From Lingula anatina (Eukaryota; Brachiopoda; Lingulata; Lingulida; Lingulidae): a stretch of 64,000 nucleotides of DNA. The notes under the pieces were generated by a model that did not search any database, was not told the origin of the DNA, and saw only the letters and a program-made list of their open reading frames with translations. Of this stretch, positions 35,781 through 48,793 are shown piece after piece (positions within the stretch are counted from its first letter, which is position 1; every line of letters starts with the position of its first letter). The position numbers were made by a program, and so were the translations under genes. The stretch covers positions 1,986,845 to 2,050,844 of the forward strand of contig NW_019774624.1 of NCBI RefSeq assembly GCF_001039355.2, read 5' to 3'.

Positions 35781-36814
35781 ATGAAATCGATTGTGAAAAG
35801 TATGGTAAGCACAGCTAGCTATTTTATTTTTTCTTTTAGATTCACGCAAGTCTACAATTGTTTAAAGTTCATCACAGTTATGCCTTTCTTACAAATGACC
35901 ATCGGCATCGGTTATAATCTGAGAGTTGAGTCGTCATGAAACAACTTTGGAGTAACCCTTGGAGTAACCCCCCCCCACCCCACCCACCCACCACACACAC
36001 ACACAACCACAACCACAGACGCGATGTCCGGATAGTAAGTAGGTTGAACCCTCCTTAACCCTCAAAGTATGTTCCTTCAATATCATCCTGTCGATAGATC
36101 CAAGGCAATTTATAAACACTTATATACTCCCCCTTTCCTGGCTTTTAGCATTTTCACTTTGTGAGCTTGAAAATTTCTTTCTCATTTTTTTCGACTCTAG
36201 CCGTCTTTTCTTATTTGATAATTTTAATATTTTGCTTATGCAGGTGATATTTGCTTTTGGAATATATGCAGGGATCTTCGTAGACCAAAGATACCAGGTA
36301 GGTTTAATTTAATACTAGTAGATGCATGATGAAAAGGTGTTTTATTGGCACTTTTGCAGTAATCCCCGCACCATGTAAGGCTGCGTTCACATGAAAAATC
36401 TATTTGCGGTATCTTGTGATCACAGTCTGTGCCCTGAATACCTACTGTATAATTTCTGGATGAATGATTCATTGAAAGAAAAAAACAAGGTGTTGCCAGT
36501 CAACCCAGCTTACCGTAATTTTATTTATTTATTTTTTTAAGTGTACTTCTTTCTCTTAGCTTTGGAAATGTGTTGATTGGTTTCAGACTGATGTAGATGT
36601 TAACATACATGTACACAAATATTCAACATATGGTTCACTACTATGGACAGTTTACTTTGATTTTAATGATCAGAATTATTTATTTAAATTAATTTCTTTT
36701 TTTTTTTTTCAGATTCCACGTGTTCCAGATCCTTCACAGATGGCAGAAATGATCCAGGCTAAATTTAGCCAATATCAGAAAAAGTTGAAAAACGATGAAG
36801 ATGAAGGCAAATGA
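35781..36814 (+). CDS. STMP1: STMP1-like mitochondrial microprotein, 59 aa (DUF4535 family)
   Basis: Three exons: 35781-35804 (MKSIVKSM, donor ATG|GTAAGC), 36244-36297 (CAG|GTG...CAG|GTAGGT) and 36713-36814 (long pyrimidine tract, TTCAG|ATT, ending TGA). All introns are phase 0. Residues ~4-20 form a hydrophobic helix with small residues (VIFAFGIYAGIFV). It is followed by D-Q-R-Y-Q-I-P, matching the family signature seen in human STMP1 (A-Q-N-Y-D-I-P after a G-rich helix) and in the plant/animal DUF4535 proteins, and then by a charged amphipathic tail ending DEDEGK. The human protein is 47 residues and sits in the inner mitochondrial membrane. Assignment rests on this short pattern, so a sister small membrane protein of the same family is possible. 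Confidence 0.78.
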
Positions 36815-37114
36815 CTCTATCCAAAATGGAATAATTTATTCAGACTGGGAATCACTGTTTTCCTGTTTTTTTTTTCTTAAATTTAAGGGAATGGTTATTA
36901 GGAGAATAAGATAGAATGTTTACTTCTGAGATGTTAATTCTATGATGAGAGTTTTGGCTCCATAGAACAGCTGATCAAGCATCTCTCTTTTAACTTATTT
37001 ATTGATCCTTTGCTTGCTGTCTGAACTTTTAACTGTCAACATACGATGTGATCTTTAACTGCAGGATAATGAAGGAAGAATTTAATTATCTTTCAAGCCA
37101 TGTATGAAATTATG

Positions 37115-37207
37115 TTTAGACCACGGTGGAAGTGAAGAACAAAAGACTCGGACGTGGTGTAACTCGGATAACTGCATTTTATCCCGCTTATGGACCCGTG
37201 GTCTAAA
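37115..37207. repeat. Short inverted repeat, 11-bp arms
   Basis: TTTAGACCACG at 37115-37125 and its exact reverse complement at 37197-37207. The bases outside are partly complementary too. It lies in the probable 3' UTR of the STMP1-like gene: a hairpin or a MITE remnant. Confidence 0.55.
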
Positions 37208-37792
37208 TAACACGTGTATAACGCACTCTTGTATGCCACATAACCCTCGCTGACTCGGGGTCTATCTATTACTTAAACTATGTGATGAAGGACCACGCCT
37301 TTGTCCACTGACATGTAATTCTTCTACATAACATACCTCAGGGTTAAACATCGATCTGCTGGATCATGGGGACCTTACTTGACTTGTTGGTGTTGCAGGA
37401 TTAAGGAATTAATTCCTAGTCTGCTGCTGCTGATAAACTCACAAGCAGCAGTTTCATAATGTACTACAAGTTAATCCTGTGTCTCACAAACAGGTCCCTT
37501 GAATGTGTTGCAGTGATAGAAAGACACTGGCATCTTTTTAAGGTTAAAGATGTCATTTGAAGGAAGAAAAACTTTTTGAGAGAGTGTGAAACCAGTAATT
37601 TATGATTACGAAGTGTAGCTTACGTAACTTGATATCATTATTGTGTTATTGTTGTTTTGTCCACAAAGAAACTTTGACACTAAAGCAGGTAATACTTGCA
37701 TTCAGTGATAGTTATAGATCACTTACTAACTTTCTTAATTCGGACTAGAAAGACTTTTTCGTTGTCTAAATTTTTTTTAAAATTTAAACTGA

Positions 37793-37798
37793 AATAAA
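37793..37798 (+). terminator. STMP1: Candidate poly(A) signal of the STMP1-like gene
   Basis: AATAAA within GAAATAAAAAAG, about 980 bp past the stop codon. I noted no earlier AATAAA in that interval, but variant signals were not excluded. Confidence 0.4.
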
Positions 37799-40700
37799 AA
37801 AGAATATATGCTACATTACATGTAGTATGTGTTAATGGAAATAGACCAGTGATAAATTTGTGTCAACAAATATTGAATAACCAAAAAAAAACAACTTTAT
37901 TTAAAAACAACAGTACAGTAATGCTTTTTATGCATTGAATTTATCATTTTTTATGTGCTCATAAGTCCATGTCCTCCATTGTAGAAATTCCTCTGTACCT
38001 TCATCCAATACTACCCAGCACTGCCAATCACTGTCAGTCGTCAATTTTCAACCCAGTATGGTTATGCTTGCTTTTAGTTGTGACAGATGTGACATGCATT
38101 CTTGTATATTTCATTTCATCACATTCATCTCGTCTGTCACAATTAGTTCAGAACTTGACTGAGGCTAGGTTTAAATAAGCTCTCTCTCTCTCTATCAACA
38201 AGTAAATTACTGGGGTATTATCTGATAATCTGTAGCAAAAGAAAATCAATATAAGAAAGATGATCTATAGATCACCTACTAAACAGATGGGAAATCATGC
38301 CCTCACTTATGACATGTTCATGCTGGTTATGATTATTTTCAATCTATATAAATTTCAGGGGAGAATATCACAGCCATAATATTGGTGTGAAAACCCACTC
38401 AGTGTAAATGTAATGATGGATACAATATTCATTGCTACAAATCATGAAGAGTTTGAACTGGTCTACCAAATATCTTCACTTGTGATAATAATGCTTAGCC
38501 TGTCCTTACTATATTTTTATATTTTTATACTATATTTTTTATACACCATCTAAGCACTGGCGAGTACACGTGAACTTTGGGAAGATAGGTGAAAAAATGT
38601 TTAATTACAGAAAGCAAAGTAAGATAATGTGTCAAACATACAAACCAGAAGCCTGTTATTCATACAGGCACACAGATACTTTATTAATGTAAATCTTGAA
38701 CTTTGTATGACTTTTAGCTGAATCAATAACCACAAATGCTAGCAGGACAGAGGTAAATGCATTGTATCACATAATCACTAATAAAACCACAACAGATGAC
38801 AGTAAATTCTGTCAACAGTGTAAGCACTGTGTGAATTTTGAAAAATAAGTCCCAGATGTACATGTATCTGCAGCGTTAACATATATTTTGAATAAAAAAT
38901 ATCAATTATTGCAGAAACCACAGAGAATTAGCAATGAACTTCTCCATTCTGCATACAGTGTATGTACCCGGTACTTGCCTGTCAGGTTACTAGTTTCCAG
39001 AATTATAAAATTGAAAATTTTCTGGATTTCTGGATTTTGTCTGTCATTTTCCTCAAACATTGTCATATCTTTGTCTATCACTTGCTTTATCCTCAAACAC
39101 ATTCCTTATGAGAGTGTCAAAATATCCCCACTTTCAAAACCATTTGTAGTCAAAATATTTTCCTCATTCATGTAATGACTTCTGAAGATCAGGCTGATGC
39201 TTTACTTATCATGTGGTCTTTAGCCACTTGCAATGGAGGACTTCCAAGATGACCGATGTAACACCACAACCACCCACTTAAAGCTTTTTTAAAACAAAAA
39301 GTTGTTAAAACAACTTCTGGCTATATTGGCAATATAAACTAAAAATGTATAATGTTGGCTTGCAATGGTCAACTTATTTGGAGCAATTTCCCATGACATC
39401 AAAGTCCAGTATAGAAGGGATTAATTCAAACTGAAAATTTTTATGCTGACAATAGCTGAGCATCTTTAGCGTACATCAACCTGTTTTGGGGCAATTTCTC
39501 ATGAACCCATAGGCCAGTTCAGACAGAACTTATTTAGACTGAATATCAATATACATTCTGTGAACAGACAACCTGAAAATACAAAATTTCCATTCCCTTC
39601 CCCTTGATGGTAACTTTTCCCCACCCAGCATAAGGGACTAAGGGTGACTTATTCTGGCCCAGCTTAAATTTCCTGTAAATTACTGTACACTCTGGGATCA
39701 GGGTACCAATGAAAATTTATCCCTGTCTAGCTGGCATTCATTCTCTCTTTTCATACAAAGGCAATGGCATGCATGTGTTTGTGTGTAATGTAGACAACAA
39801 GGGGAGATTTCCTGTCAGATTCTGAAATGCCTGGTACATTTCTCTATGTTGCCTGATGATACAAGTTTGACCTACTTCATCATCCAAAATAACTCATGTC
39901 TGAACATGGCTTAACCTTGAACTGGGGTGAGAACAACATAAGAGATATAGTTCTTATTATCAACTCTTGCAAGATTTCATCCCACGCATGAGGTGCTATT
40001 TATGTAACAGGTATGCCTTAGGCTCATGAAGGTCATAACTTAGATGGTATGACAGAGAAATGACACATTTTTGCATACAATACCCATACATAACCATCAA
40101 AAAGACATTTGTATTAAATTATTCATAACCCCTAGTCATGGGGGGAGGGGGAGAGAATTGAACACATTGGTATTACATATACATGTATATTCCACTTTTA
40201 TGTTTGTATTATCAGAAATATCATTGAAGGGGGCAAATTCAAAATTTCTGACACATTTGAACATGATATGTGTCTGCTGTGGGCGGAGGAGAGACTGCCA
40301 AAGGGCATCTCCTAGATTCAGTTTTTAGCAGCTATGAATCATAAATTTAACATGACAATGACTTTTAAATGTACAAATCAACAAGACTTGGCATAATGTT
40401 TCAACTATGTATTTCTCCTTCTGAACAATGAACGAATCACCGTCTTACAAAAACATTGTAAGCAATATTCTAAATACCACACAATACAATTAAAATTCAA
40501 AATATTGGTCCCATTTAGTATCATGATTCAAGTATTTGCAAAAGACACTGTTAAAGACAATTTATACAAGAAGTAGTTAAGGCCTCTAGGACTGAGAAGG
40601 TGAGCATGCTGTCTTTGGAGATACATTTTATGCAATGATACACCACAAGTCAGCGAGGCATCTGTGCTATCGAGTCTACAATAAACACCAATGGCTATAA

Positions 40701-42314
40701 GATTCACCTCCAATTGATGCTAAAGAAAGGTGTATCAGACTTACATGTATACTACTGCAGATGTCGAGAAAAAAATAATACAGGCACAAGACAAAACTCC
40801 CACTCATGAATGACATGCTTGTATGTGAGATAATTATTACCAAATCTGTATCTTTCGTCTTCGACATCTGCCATGGTATAAATAAATGTAACCACAGTTA
40901 GGATAAACTTAAAGTTTGATATACATTTAAATGTACAGGGACGAAAGTAAACAGTCTTGTATTGTAAAGTTGTGGCTATAATCAAATAACAACAAAAAAT
41001 GAGTAATATCTTAATAACAAGCAAAATTGCACCTCATATTTCACAATCATAATTATCTTCACCAATTAACACAATGCAAATAAATCTAAATATTTCTTTC
41101 AAAAAGGAAAAAATATTCAATACATTGTCCATAAATCAACCATATGAGACTTGCACCGCATCAATACTAGTCTTAAGTTAACAAAACAACTAAATTAAAA
41201 GAGCTGTTGCTTAGTAACCAAGGCCAGAGATCTCCATTGCTTGTGCTGTAAGCTTGAGTTAAAAAACAGTTGTCCTCTTCATTTGACAAAAAAAGATAAT
41301 AATCTTAACATTTACAGGAATGTGTGGCTTTTATAAAAGAATTAAATTGGCATAGAAAAAAAAAGAAAATAAATTTGTTCTTCCCATGTTCATGCTTCAG
41401 TCAAATACATAAGAAACTTTATAGTGCCTATCTTTCTGATGACTGTAACTTAGCTGAAAAGAATCTGAGACTTCAATTCTTTGCTGTGTATGGCATTCAA
41501 ACCACCAGATGACATAAATCTGTCATTTGTGGCCAAACCCGCCAGGACATGACCTAGAAGTGTGATTAACGCTCCTTTATGTGGCTTTAGCTAATAATGT
41601 GTGCATCCTGATTAAACTGCAACACTAAAGAAAGAGAAATCCAACATTAAAAATGTATGTGTACTACATTTTTTAGCAAGCAAATACTGAAACACTGTCG
41701 CTTTTTTATCACTCAATCTCTTGTTCTTAAGTACTTTAACAAGCAATTTCTCCAGCTGACTTGGCAAGCTTATAGGCAAAAATTCTTCATTTTCACATCA
41801 AACACTACTACAATTGGCCCAGTGTTACCCCCGAAGCATTGGTCCAGTTTAAGATACTGTCCCAATGATCACATTCCTTCACAATTTCACCCAATTACTC
41901 TCCTCTGAACATTTCCCTTCCTCACCATGTAGTTTCATTGATGAGCATATTGCAAATAATGAAAGTTATTTTCACTAAACTGACTACATGATTGAGCTCA
42001 CAAGATGTTACATGTTCTCTGAATTTTTTGAAGAATCACGTCCCACAAAATTTCCAATATGGCTGCAAATACTGAATACTCGTTACATGCTTAAGGAGTC
42101 CTGATGAAGCCGTCTAAATCACAGTTAGGCTGGCACTGTTTGTTTTTGTTGTCAAATGAAGAGGACTTGGCCAAATCCTTGGGTTTCAGCAAGTGGCTTG
42201 TATCATACCACAGTAGTTTCTTCCTGACATGGCAAAGTCATATATATATATAATATATTCACATAAGATTTGGGATGAAAATTTCAATAATTCAGTCTTG
42301 ATTGTCAGTCAATT

Positions 42315-45300
42315 CTATCCCCTCACTCCTGTACCATAATTGGCACCACCTGCCTTTATGCACGCCTCTCGTAATTCCTCCTCATCAAGTTCATGAGCCT
42401 CGTGTGGCATAAGTTCTATTGCAAAATTCTGAAATAATAAATGAAATTATGTTCAAATATTGTAGAAAATAGTTCTGAGATTTTTTTAAATATCCTAAAT
42501 AATACAGTTTGAAAAGTCCAAAATTAACACAGAACTTTTTAGAAGTAATGTTTTTATAACATGAGTATTATTGCATTTATCCACTGCACCTGTTGTCAAA
42601 AGTCCTTAAGTTTAAATACTTCAAATTCTACCTTTTTACTTCATTATAAAAAGCAGTCTTTCACATGTATGTAAATGAGGATGTTGATATACATGCAAGG
42701 GGGGGTGGGGGTGGGGGTGGAACCTGCTGGCAATAAAAACATTTTGCCTTCCTGGATATGCCTGTGTGTACCAGATTTAAAAAAATGTTTTTTCTATTGG
42801 TATTCATACTTACTTGTATAACTTCCTTAATGACAGCCTTGTCTGTGCTCATTTTGGCCTTCTTTAGGGCTCCGACATTTGGCCCCACCCATGCCACCAA
42901 GACAAACTTGGCCCTCCTGCTCAGTTCATCCCCAGTGTAAATACGGACGTAACCAAATAGACGCTCATCATCTGGAAAAACAGAGAATACTATGTTGAAT
43001 TCTACAAAATTACTAAATGTTAATGCATGCTATGGGGCCCTCTGCTCATAATGTAAATGCATATATTCTAAACTTGCTGTTTGCTTCTATATCATAGTAT
43101 TATGTCTAAAATCATTATGTACTGGACAAATATATAATCCATTACACTGTATTGAATACTTTACTGATGTTTGTTGTGTTGTTTCCAACTACTTTGCATA
43201 ATTTGTACTGTATTAATGTATCATACTGTACTGTACTACTTAGCTTTGTATTTACTTATTTAAAATGAAAATATTAATAATTATTTTTCTATTTATAATG
43301 TAATTGGACCTCAAAGTTGAAAGTTTTATATTAAAAGCTTTTTAAAATAAGAGGATTACAATATAATAATAATAATAATAATAATTTAAATTAAAAACTA
43401 GTGACTGCTTTCCCATTTTTGTTCAAAACCTACACTTTCCTTAAAAATGTGTTTTGGTATGAGTTATGAACTGTAACACAGTACAGTTACCAGGAACTTC
43501 CAGCTGGTTACAGACAGCTTTATCACTGCTTGGCAAATCAGTTAAGTTTATTCATTACCTGTATAATGATGGCATGTGCTCCAGCTTTAAACAATTTAAA
43601 TCAATGTCAATGCACCTTTAGAGAGTACACATGTCCCTGCACTGATTGTTACATATTATTAATAACTGACTAGACAGTCTACATGTGCCACTTAATGACA
43701 AAGCAAGTGGGACTTGGTTTCTTGAAAAGAAAGGACATTGATAATACTCTGCCCTATCTCATTTAACCTGTTTCTACATACAGTGACATTCATAGTCACC
43801 AAAGACATTCAAACAGTTATGCAACATGTTTTATGGCTTCCTCTTTACAGTATATCAAACTAGGCTTGTTTGATAACCTTTGTGAGTTAAGTCACCCTAG
43901 TGCACATCAGCTACAAGATTCTTTTCAGCAAGTTAATAAACACAGTATGAAAAAAAAAATAAAATTATAATTTCGTGGTTATCAACATTTCATTGATTTT
44001 TCACTGTTATATTCAGTAAACAAAGGTTCTGGTATGCTATTCTATTTCTTTTATGTGAGGTCGTGTGTGTGTGCGTGTGTATGTGTGTGCACATGTGTGT
44101 AAGAGAGAGAGAGAGAAAAGAGAGAGAGGTTCAAACATGCCCAACAACCAGCAGGCTAGCAATACAAGCTTCATGCATGTTCTTAATTGTATTATCAAAT
44201 GAGTGGAGTATGAAAATGTGAAAGGATATGGGTAAATTGATTATATAGGCCTGCCCTTTGGACTAATAATTACAGATTTTTATCTGCACAGTGGGTAGAA
44301 TGTCTTCATTGTCAGCTACACAATGACAGAATAGATAGAGATATTGGTCAATTGACAGGAGATGACATCTTCAGTTTCAAAGTACACACACTAAATCATA
44401 CGCCCTGTGTAACAGCTGTTACATTCTATATTTTACCTTCTACCATAAGCTAGTTATATTTGGCACAAATGCCTCAAAGAACAGGGTGAAAATTCTCTTA
44501 CCTGTGTAGCCAACCGAACAGGTGCTCAGCCTCATTTTAACAATAAGAACCTTGATTTTTTTTCTCATTTTTCTTATTTTGGTGGTTACATTACAAACAA
44601 TGCATGTGCTTGCTTTGTTTATATATATAAAGCTATAGACAGTATGTGTCCCATGTGCAATATCTTTTAATAAAATCAATTTTGTTACAAAAAGTGTAAC
44701 TGTGAACAATTTGTAACAATACTGTTTCAAGTCCTTCAGGCTGTACTCTGTAACACAAAATTGATGTCATACTAGTTCATGCCATGAGCATAATAACTGA
44801 ATCTTTTTACACAAAGGTCGTGCAAAGTTTTGGCTAACACTGAACAGGTGTCTAAGTGTGACTGGGCTGGGCTTTCCCACTAACTAGTAAATTGTAGCCA
44901 AGTGATAGTTTTGTTAAATAAATTGTAAAACATTTTATTTTCTTCCCTTAAATATTTAACCATAATCTGATTCCTAATTTTGATTCAAGTGCACTGACAT
45001 AACAATGTGATCAAAGAACTCTTTCTTTATCTTAATCACATCTCCAACCTACATGTATTGTTCTGATTAAAATTGTAATGACAAGTACTGGTTATAATCG
45101 TGCAGACATGCTGAAAACAATACCAATTAACACACCCACGACCCTATGACAAACATTGTCCAAATATAGCTTGCACTTCACCCTTACTCATGGATTAGCA
45201 TTTAAAACACGAACCGGCAATTACTATATATTAATTGGCACCAATATAAAGTTTTGTCTTCTCTTGTTTCGTCTCATAAGGAATCACCTTAGCAACTGTC

Positions 45301-45803
45301 CAATAACATGGTCACAATAAATCACAACCACTTGTTGGTGAGAGGGGCTGTGGAGCTATATAAAACCATTTCATTGTGATTCTATGTTATCAGCTACAAA
45401 GGGGAGAAATACCATATTTGGTGATATTGACAAAGTGACGTCATACTCGCTAGTCCTGTCTCACCCTCTTACCTGAAAATTTGGACTTAAATTCCGCATA
45501 ATCCGTGCCCGTAGAATCAAGAACTATCTCAGGTCCGTTGAATTTAAATACTGCCCTGGAAATATGACAAATAAAAACATTAAATGGAAATCATTTTAAT
45601 AAATAATTCACTTATTTGTTACTTCTGATTGAAACTCAAAGTGGGTGTATCCAAATTTATAACATAGCTAAGACAATGCAGCAACAGTTTAAATGTCTTA
45701 CAAATTAACTAAATCGTCAAACTCACCAGTTGGTATCTGTGCTGTCACTTCGGACTTCTTCATATACAGCATAGATATCATTCTTATTCATTGTCGTGGA
45801 CAT
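42315..45803 (-). CDS. COTL1: Coactosin-like F-actin-binding protein, 143 aa
   Basis: Four exons: 45803-45727, 45555-45473, 42971-42814 and 42428-42315 (stop TAG 42317-42315). All are GT-AG and the frame is continuous. The product is one ADF-homology domain. It matches human coactosin-like protein along its length: a W-A-V-F-K-(F/Y)-N/D-G strand, a DDERLFGYVRI strand, TGDELSRRAKF-V-L, A-W-V-G-P-N-V, K-x-x-x-x-x-D-K-A-V-x-K-E-V-I-Q-N-F, and KAGGANY near the end. Lys75 falls at the residue needed for F-actin binding in the human protein. Length is close to the usual 142. Coactosins bind filamentous actin without severing it. The second intron is long (about 2.5 kb). An alternative ATG (codon 5) exists; 45803 is the first in frame. 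Confidence 0.95.
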
Positions 45804-46537
45804 CTTGACAGATTTTCGGGCGAAAAGAGTGAGCTTAAAATGCCGGTGTCACGTTAGCTGTACTGTGCTGGAAGGTCAAAGGTGAACCTTATGAGTCACG
45901 TGACAGGAATGAGTAGTAGGGCTCATTGGAAACTGGTGGAGACTTGTGCTCTATTTCGTTTCTTATCATATCAAGTTAACAACAGGAGCTGATATAGCAT
46001 ATTATAAATACACTATCAAAAGGTCATGCTATTTTATGTTTTAAGCTTTAACTGAATGGGGTCCGTGTCAACAAATCATTAAATGTCTTAAATATGACAC
46101 GTGAACTGGAAAAGAAACTGGTCCATTGTGATGTGAAAACACACTCACATATGCTGTCCGTGCAACTGTTTCGATAACTTCCTGGAAGGATTTTTACGTG
46201 TAATGTCCGTCTAAGGTTCTAATTCTAAATCATCATTCCAAGTCAAAAGGGTGAGGATGGCCGGATGCAATGAACACACCTAACGCATTCAGCACAATTG
46301 CCATGCCTTTAACAGGTAGACGTAAAGATGATACTTGTTAACCATATTCCAGTCATTATATGTTACAGAAAATCGGGTTCGTGTGCTGAAAAAAATTTTT
46401 GGGGAAGGGCCAGCTGCCGAAAGTCTACATTGCATGCAAGCAGGTTATTTTTGCCGTTTTTGATAGTCTATTCAGATGCTGACAGAAGGAAAAGCAATTA
46501 AGGAACGTCTGATCAACTGGTTTCCAAAAAGCTCTCC

Positions 46538-46575
46538 TCCCCCCTCCCCCCCCCCCCCCCCAACACACACACACG
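46538..46575. repeat. Poly-C followed by (CA)n
   Basis: A C-rich tract of about 20 bases directly followed by AACACACACACACG. The same C-then-CA order occurs at 35967-36005 and 47400-47442. Confidence 0.9.
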
Positions 46576-47399
46576 CAACCCACTCACTTGTGATAGGGAA
46601 ATGGTAAATAAGGAAGAAAGTCCACCCACGGTTTACAATATTGCAACGTGTAGGCCTAAATGCGTTAATTCTTTTTAAAAATCCAACCAAGATTTGCCCT
46701 GCTGCAAATTTTCACTGCCCCCGTGAAAAATATATATGCTTCAACCATGCAGTATACTGTACATACTTAAATAATAACATCCGTGTGAAAGTAGAAAAAA
46801 TTGGATTTATATGTTTACACCATGCTAACATATTAGAAATGAAAAAGCAATTCAAATCATAAAATTATCAAACACTTCACAATAATACATTTGCTTTCGA
46901 TGTGTCACATTTAAAAAGTGGATATTGCAAAGACTATGTTGATAAAATGTTTAGATATCTAAATCGCAATAAGAATATATGACCTGGTGTCTAGCCAAGA
47001 AATAAAACTGCAGCAATATTGCCTCAATAAGACACAGAAAGTAATTTTTGACGCCTAAAAAGATATAAGTACATATCTCTGTCTAAGTACAAAGATCCAA
47101 AATTTACTCCAGCTATCAGCTGCAGCGTGTAGCACATACCAGGACATGTGTGTTGAGTGTAACGCCACAGATACGGAAAAAAAAACCGAGTTGCCCGCTC
47201 AGGTCGAGTTTGGCCTCTCTTTCATATCGGGCATTTCACTCTTCTGCATCAAAATATTTTGAAATATTGACAACGTTTAAATAATCCTGCTACTATGTAA
47301 GGGAGTTGAAAATACGGGAGCCTCAGTGTTTGACACCACCTGAATAGGTTAAATTTTGATTGGTCCAAACAGTTCGAAACGAACTTGTGACAGGTATAC

Positions 47400-47442
47400 C
47401 CCCCCAACCCCCCCCCCCCCAAACACACACACACACACACAC
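47400..47442. repeat. Poly-C followed by (CA)n
   Basis: CCCCCCCAA, then 13 C, then AAACACACAC... about 200 bp upstream of the TATA box of the cysteine-rich peptide gene. Confidence 0.9.
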
Positions 47443-47644
47443 CGTAACGTAATTAAATGTTAGAATTAGTTTCGGTGTTTCACCATAGCTATGTGTAACA
47501 GGTTGCATCACACCTCACTACAGCGGTAGAACTGCAGCCTGTATTTAGTTAACGTGAATATTTCCCATTTTTCTAAAATTTAACGGGACACCGTGTAATA
47601 TATCACGATTATAGTATTCAATCACGCACACAGCCTTTGCTGTG

Positions 47645-47653
47645 TATATAATA
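47645..47653 (+). promoter_or_regulatory. TATA box of cysteine-rich peptide gene
   Basis: TATATAATA, about 30 bp before a probable untranslated first exon (about 47675-47717) that ends at a consensus donor TGTGAG|GTGAGT. Exon 2 starts after TTTGTTTCAG at 48051. Confidence 0.65.
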
Positions 47654-48065
47654 CGTACGGAGCGTAGACAAGCCCATAACTACAGTTCTAGCTGCTGCAA
47701 AAACTGATATTTGTGAGGTGAGTCGGTTTTATTTTGTCATTTCGCTTTTTGCTTTGTCTCGGAGCTCGATTTTTTCTTGGCCACTGACGTAAATGTAAGG
47801 CAATGTTTTTACCTATTAAAATGTATTCTTAACAATGGCAACACTCACAATTTACTAATAGACGTTATAACTTTTTCTTTCGTTTAATTTTCACACAACT
47901 TTGGTACGTACCGGTCTTTCTGCGGCTGTCTATAAAATAGCCATTTAAGGCAGTTATAGAATGAATACTTTTTATTCCTGAATGCATCGTTTCAATAGTC
48001 CTGATAGTGTCATCACCAAGTGCGATCTTCTTTTAAATGTTTTGTTTCAGATATCTTGTGACGAG

Positions 48066-48331
48066 ATGTATCTCAGAGTAGTGTTAGTGTCCGCAATGCT
48101 GGTGGTCACGTACATCGCTGGCACGGGCGCAACTGACGTAAGTTTTTGCTCGAAAAAAAAAAAAGCAGCTTTCGAAAAAGTACTGAGTACTGCTTTGGGT
48201 CTAAATGCAGCACAAGTACGCGCTTGATTTCAACACCGTTTCGTTAATTCCCCTAAAACACTTCAGTTAAACCTCCAGTACGTTGAGTGGCGGGTCAAAT
48301 ATGAGAGTGCGAATGATATGAGAATGTTCCC

Positions 48332-48368
<37 letters not shown>

Positions 48369-48590
48369 TAGCCCAATTTATATATACAGGTGGCTCCCAA
48401 ACACCCTCCTAGATGCTACTGGATCTGTCAAACTCACCCTGTTGGGGACCCGCTGGTCTGTGACCGCTGCTACAGCCAGGTGGGCACCTGTGTGTCCTTC
48501 GGCTACCCGAAATGCTGGGTGTATGGACGCAATTGCGCCAGAAGCAACTGGTACGCCATCAAGTGCTGCCGTCGTCACTATTGTAGTTAA
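48066..48590 (+). CDS. Secreted basic ten-cysteine peptide precursor, 90 aa; family unknown
   Basis: Coding exons 48066-48137 and 48390-48590, joined at a phase-0 intron (GAC|GTAAGT ... TATACAG|GTG). Exon 1 codes the leader MYLRVVLVSAMLVVTYIAG plus TGATD, a signal peptide with likely cleavage after one of the Gly/Ala residues. The mature part (about 66 residues) has ten cysteines spaced C-x3-C-x10-C-x2-C-x6-C-x7-C-x6-C-x9-C-C-x4-C, five possible disulfides. It has 3 Lys, 6 Arg and 2 Asp, and is rich in Tyr and Trp. Small, basic, disulfide-rich secreted peptides are often antimicrobial or venom-type. Part of the spacing (C-x2-C-x6-C-x7-C) recalls macins, but the full pattern does not fit that family as I know it. 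Gene layout (UTR exon, signal exon, mature exon) is typical of such peptides. I do not assign a function. Confidence 0.8.
48332..48367. repeat. (AAT)n microsatellite in peptide gene intron
   Basis: About 12 AAT units, ending some 20 bp before the acceptor of the mature-peptide exon. Confidence 0.9.
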
Positions 48591-48793
48591 AAAAGTACTG
48601 TTGGCTTGACCACGACCGTGTAGAGGTCGCTACATATTGCCTTTTAAACGTTAACGTGTATTGATTTGATGATTACTGCTTAGGCTGAAACTATGGCAAT
48701 TAAAGGCCTTGAAAATAGTATCAATACATTTCAGCCGTTTTCAAAGAAACAAGACAAAGAATTTTTGATTCATTTATAACTCGTGCTATAGAC

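Larger units (their letters stand above)
36815..42314. other. Non-coding stretch: UTRs and spacer
   Basis: No exon I can support. The start is the 3' UTR of the STMP1-like gene; a poly(A) hexamer AATAAA is at 37793-37798. The upper end should be the coactosin 3' UTR. Open frames such as 38888-39175 have AT-driven composition and no motif. A small inverted repeat is at 37115-37207. Confidence 0.5.
45804..47644. other. Spacer between coactosin and peptide genes
   Basis: No coding exon seen. It contains two compound C-tract/(CA)n repeats (46538-46575 and 47400-47442). The coactosin 5' UTR and promoter should lie just above 45803; no TATA box is evident there. Confidence 0.6.

Noticed and set aside
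38888-39175. 95-codon frame between the STMP1-like and coactosin genes
   Set aside because: No conserved motif, no splice context, and an antisense frame of similar length exists at the same place.
48138-48227. Extension of the peptide signal exon past its donor
   Set aside because: The frame runs on into poly-Lys and a short tail, but a consensus GTAAGT and the well-formed downstream cysteine-rich exon favour splicing.
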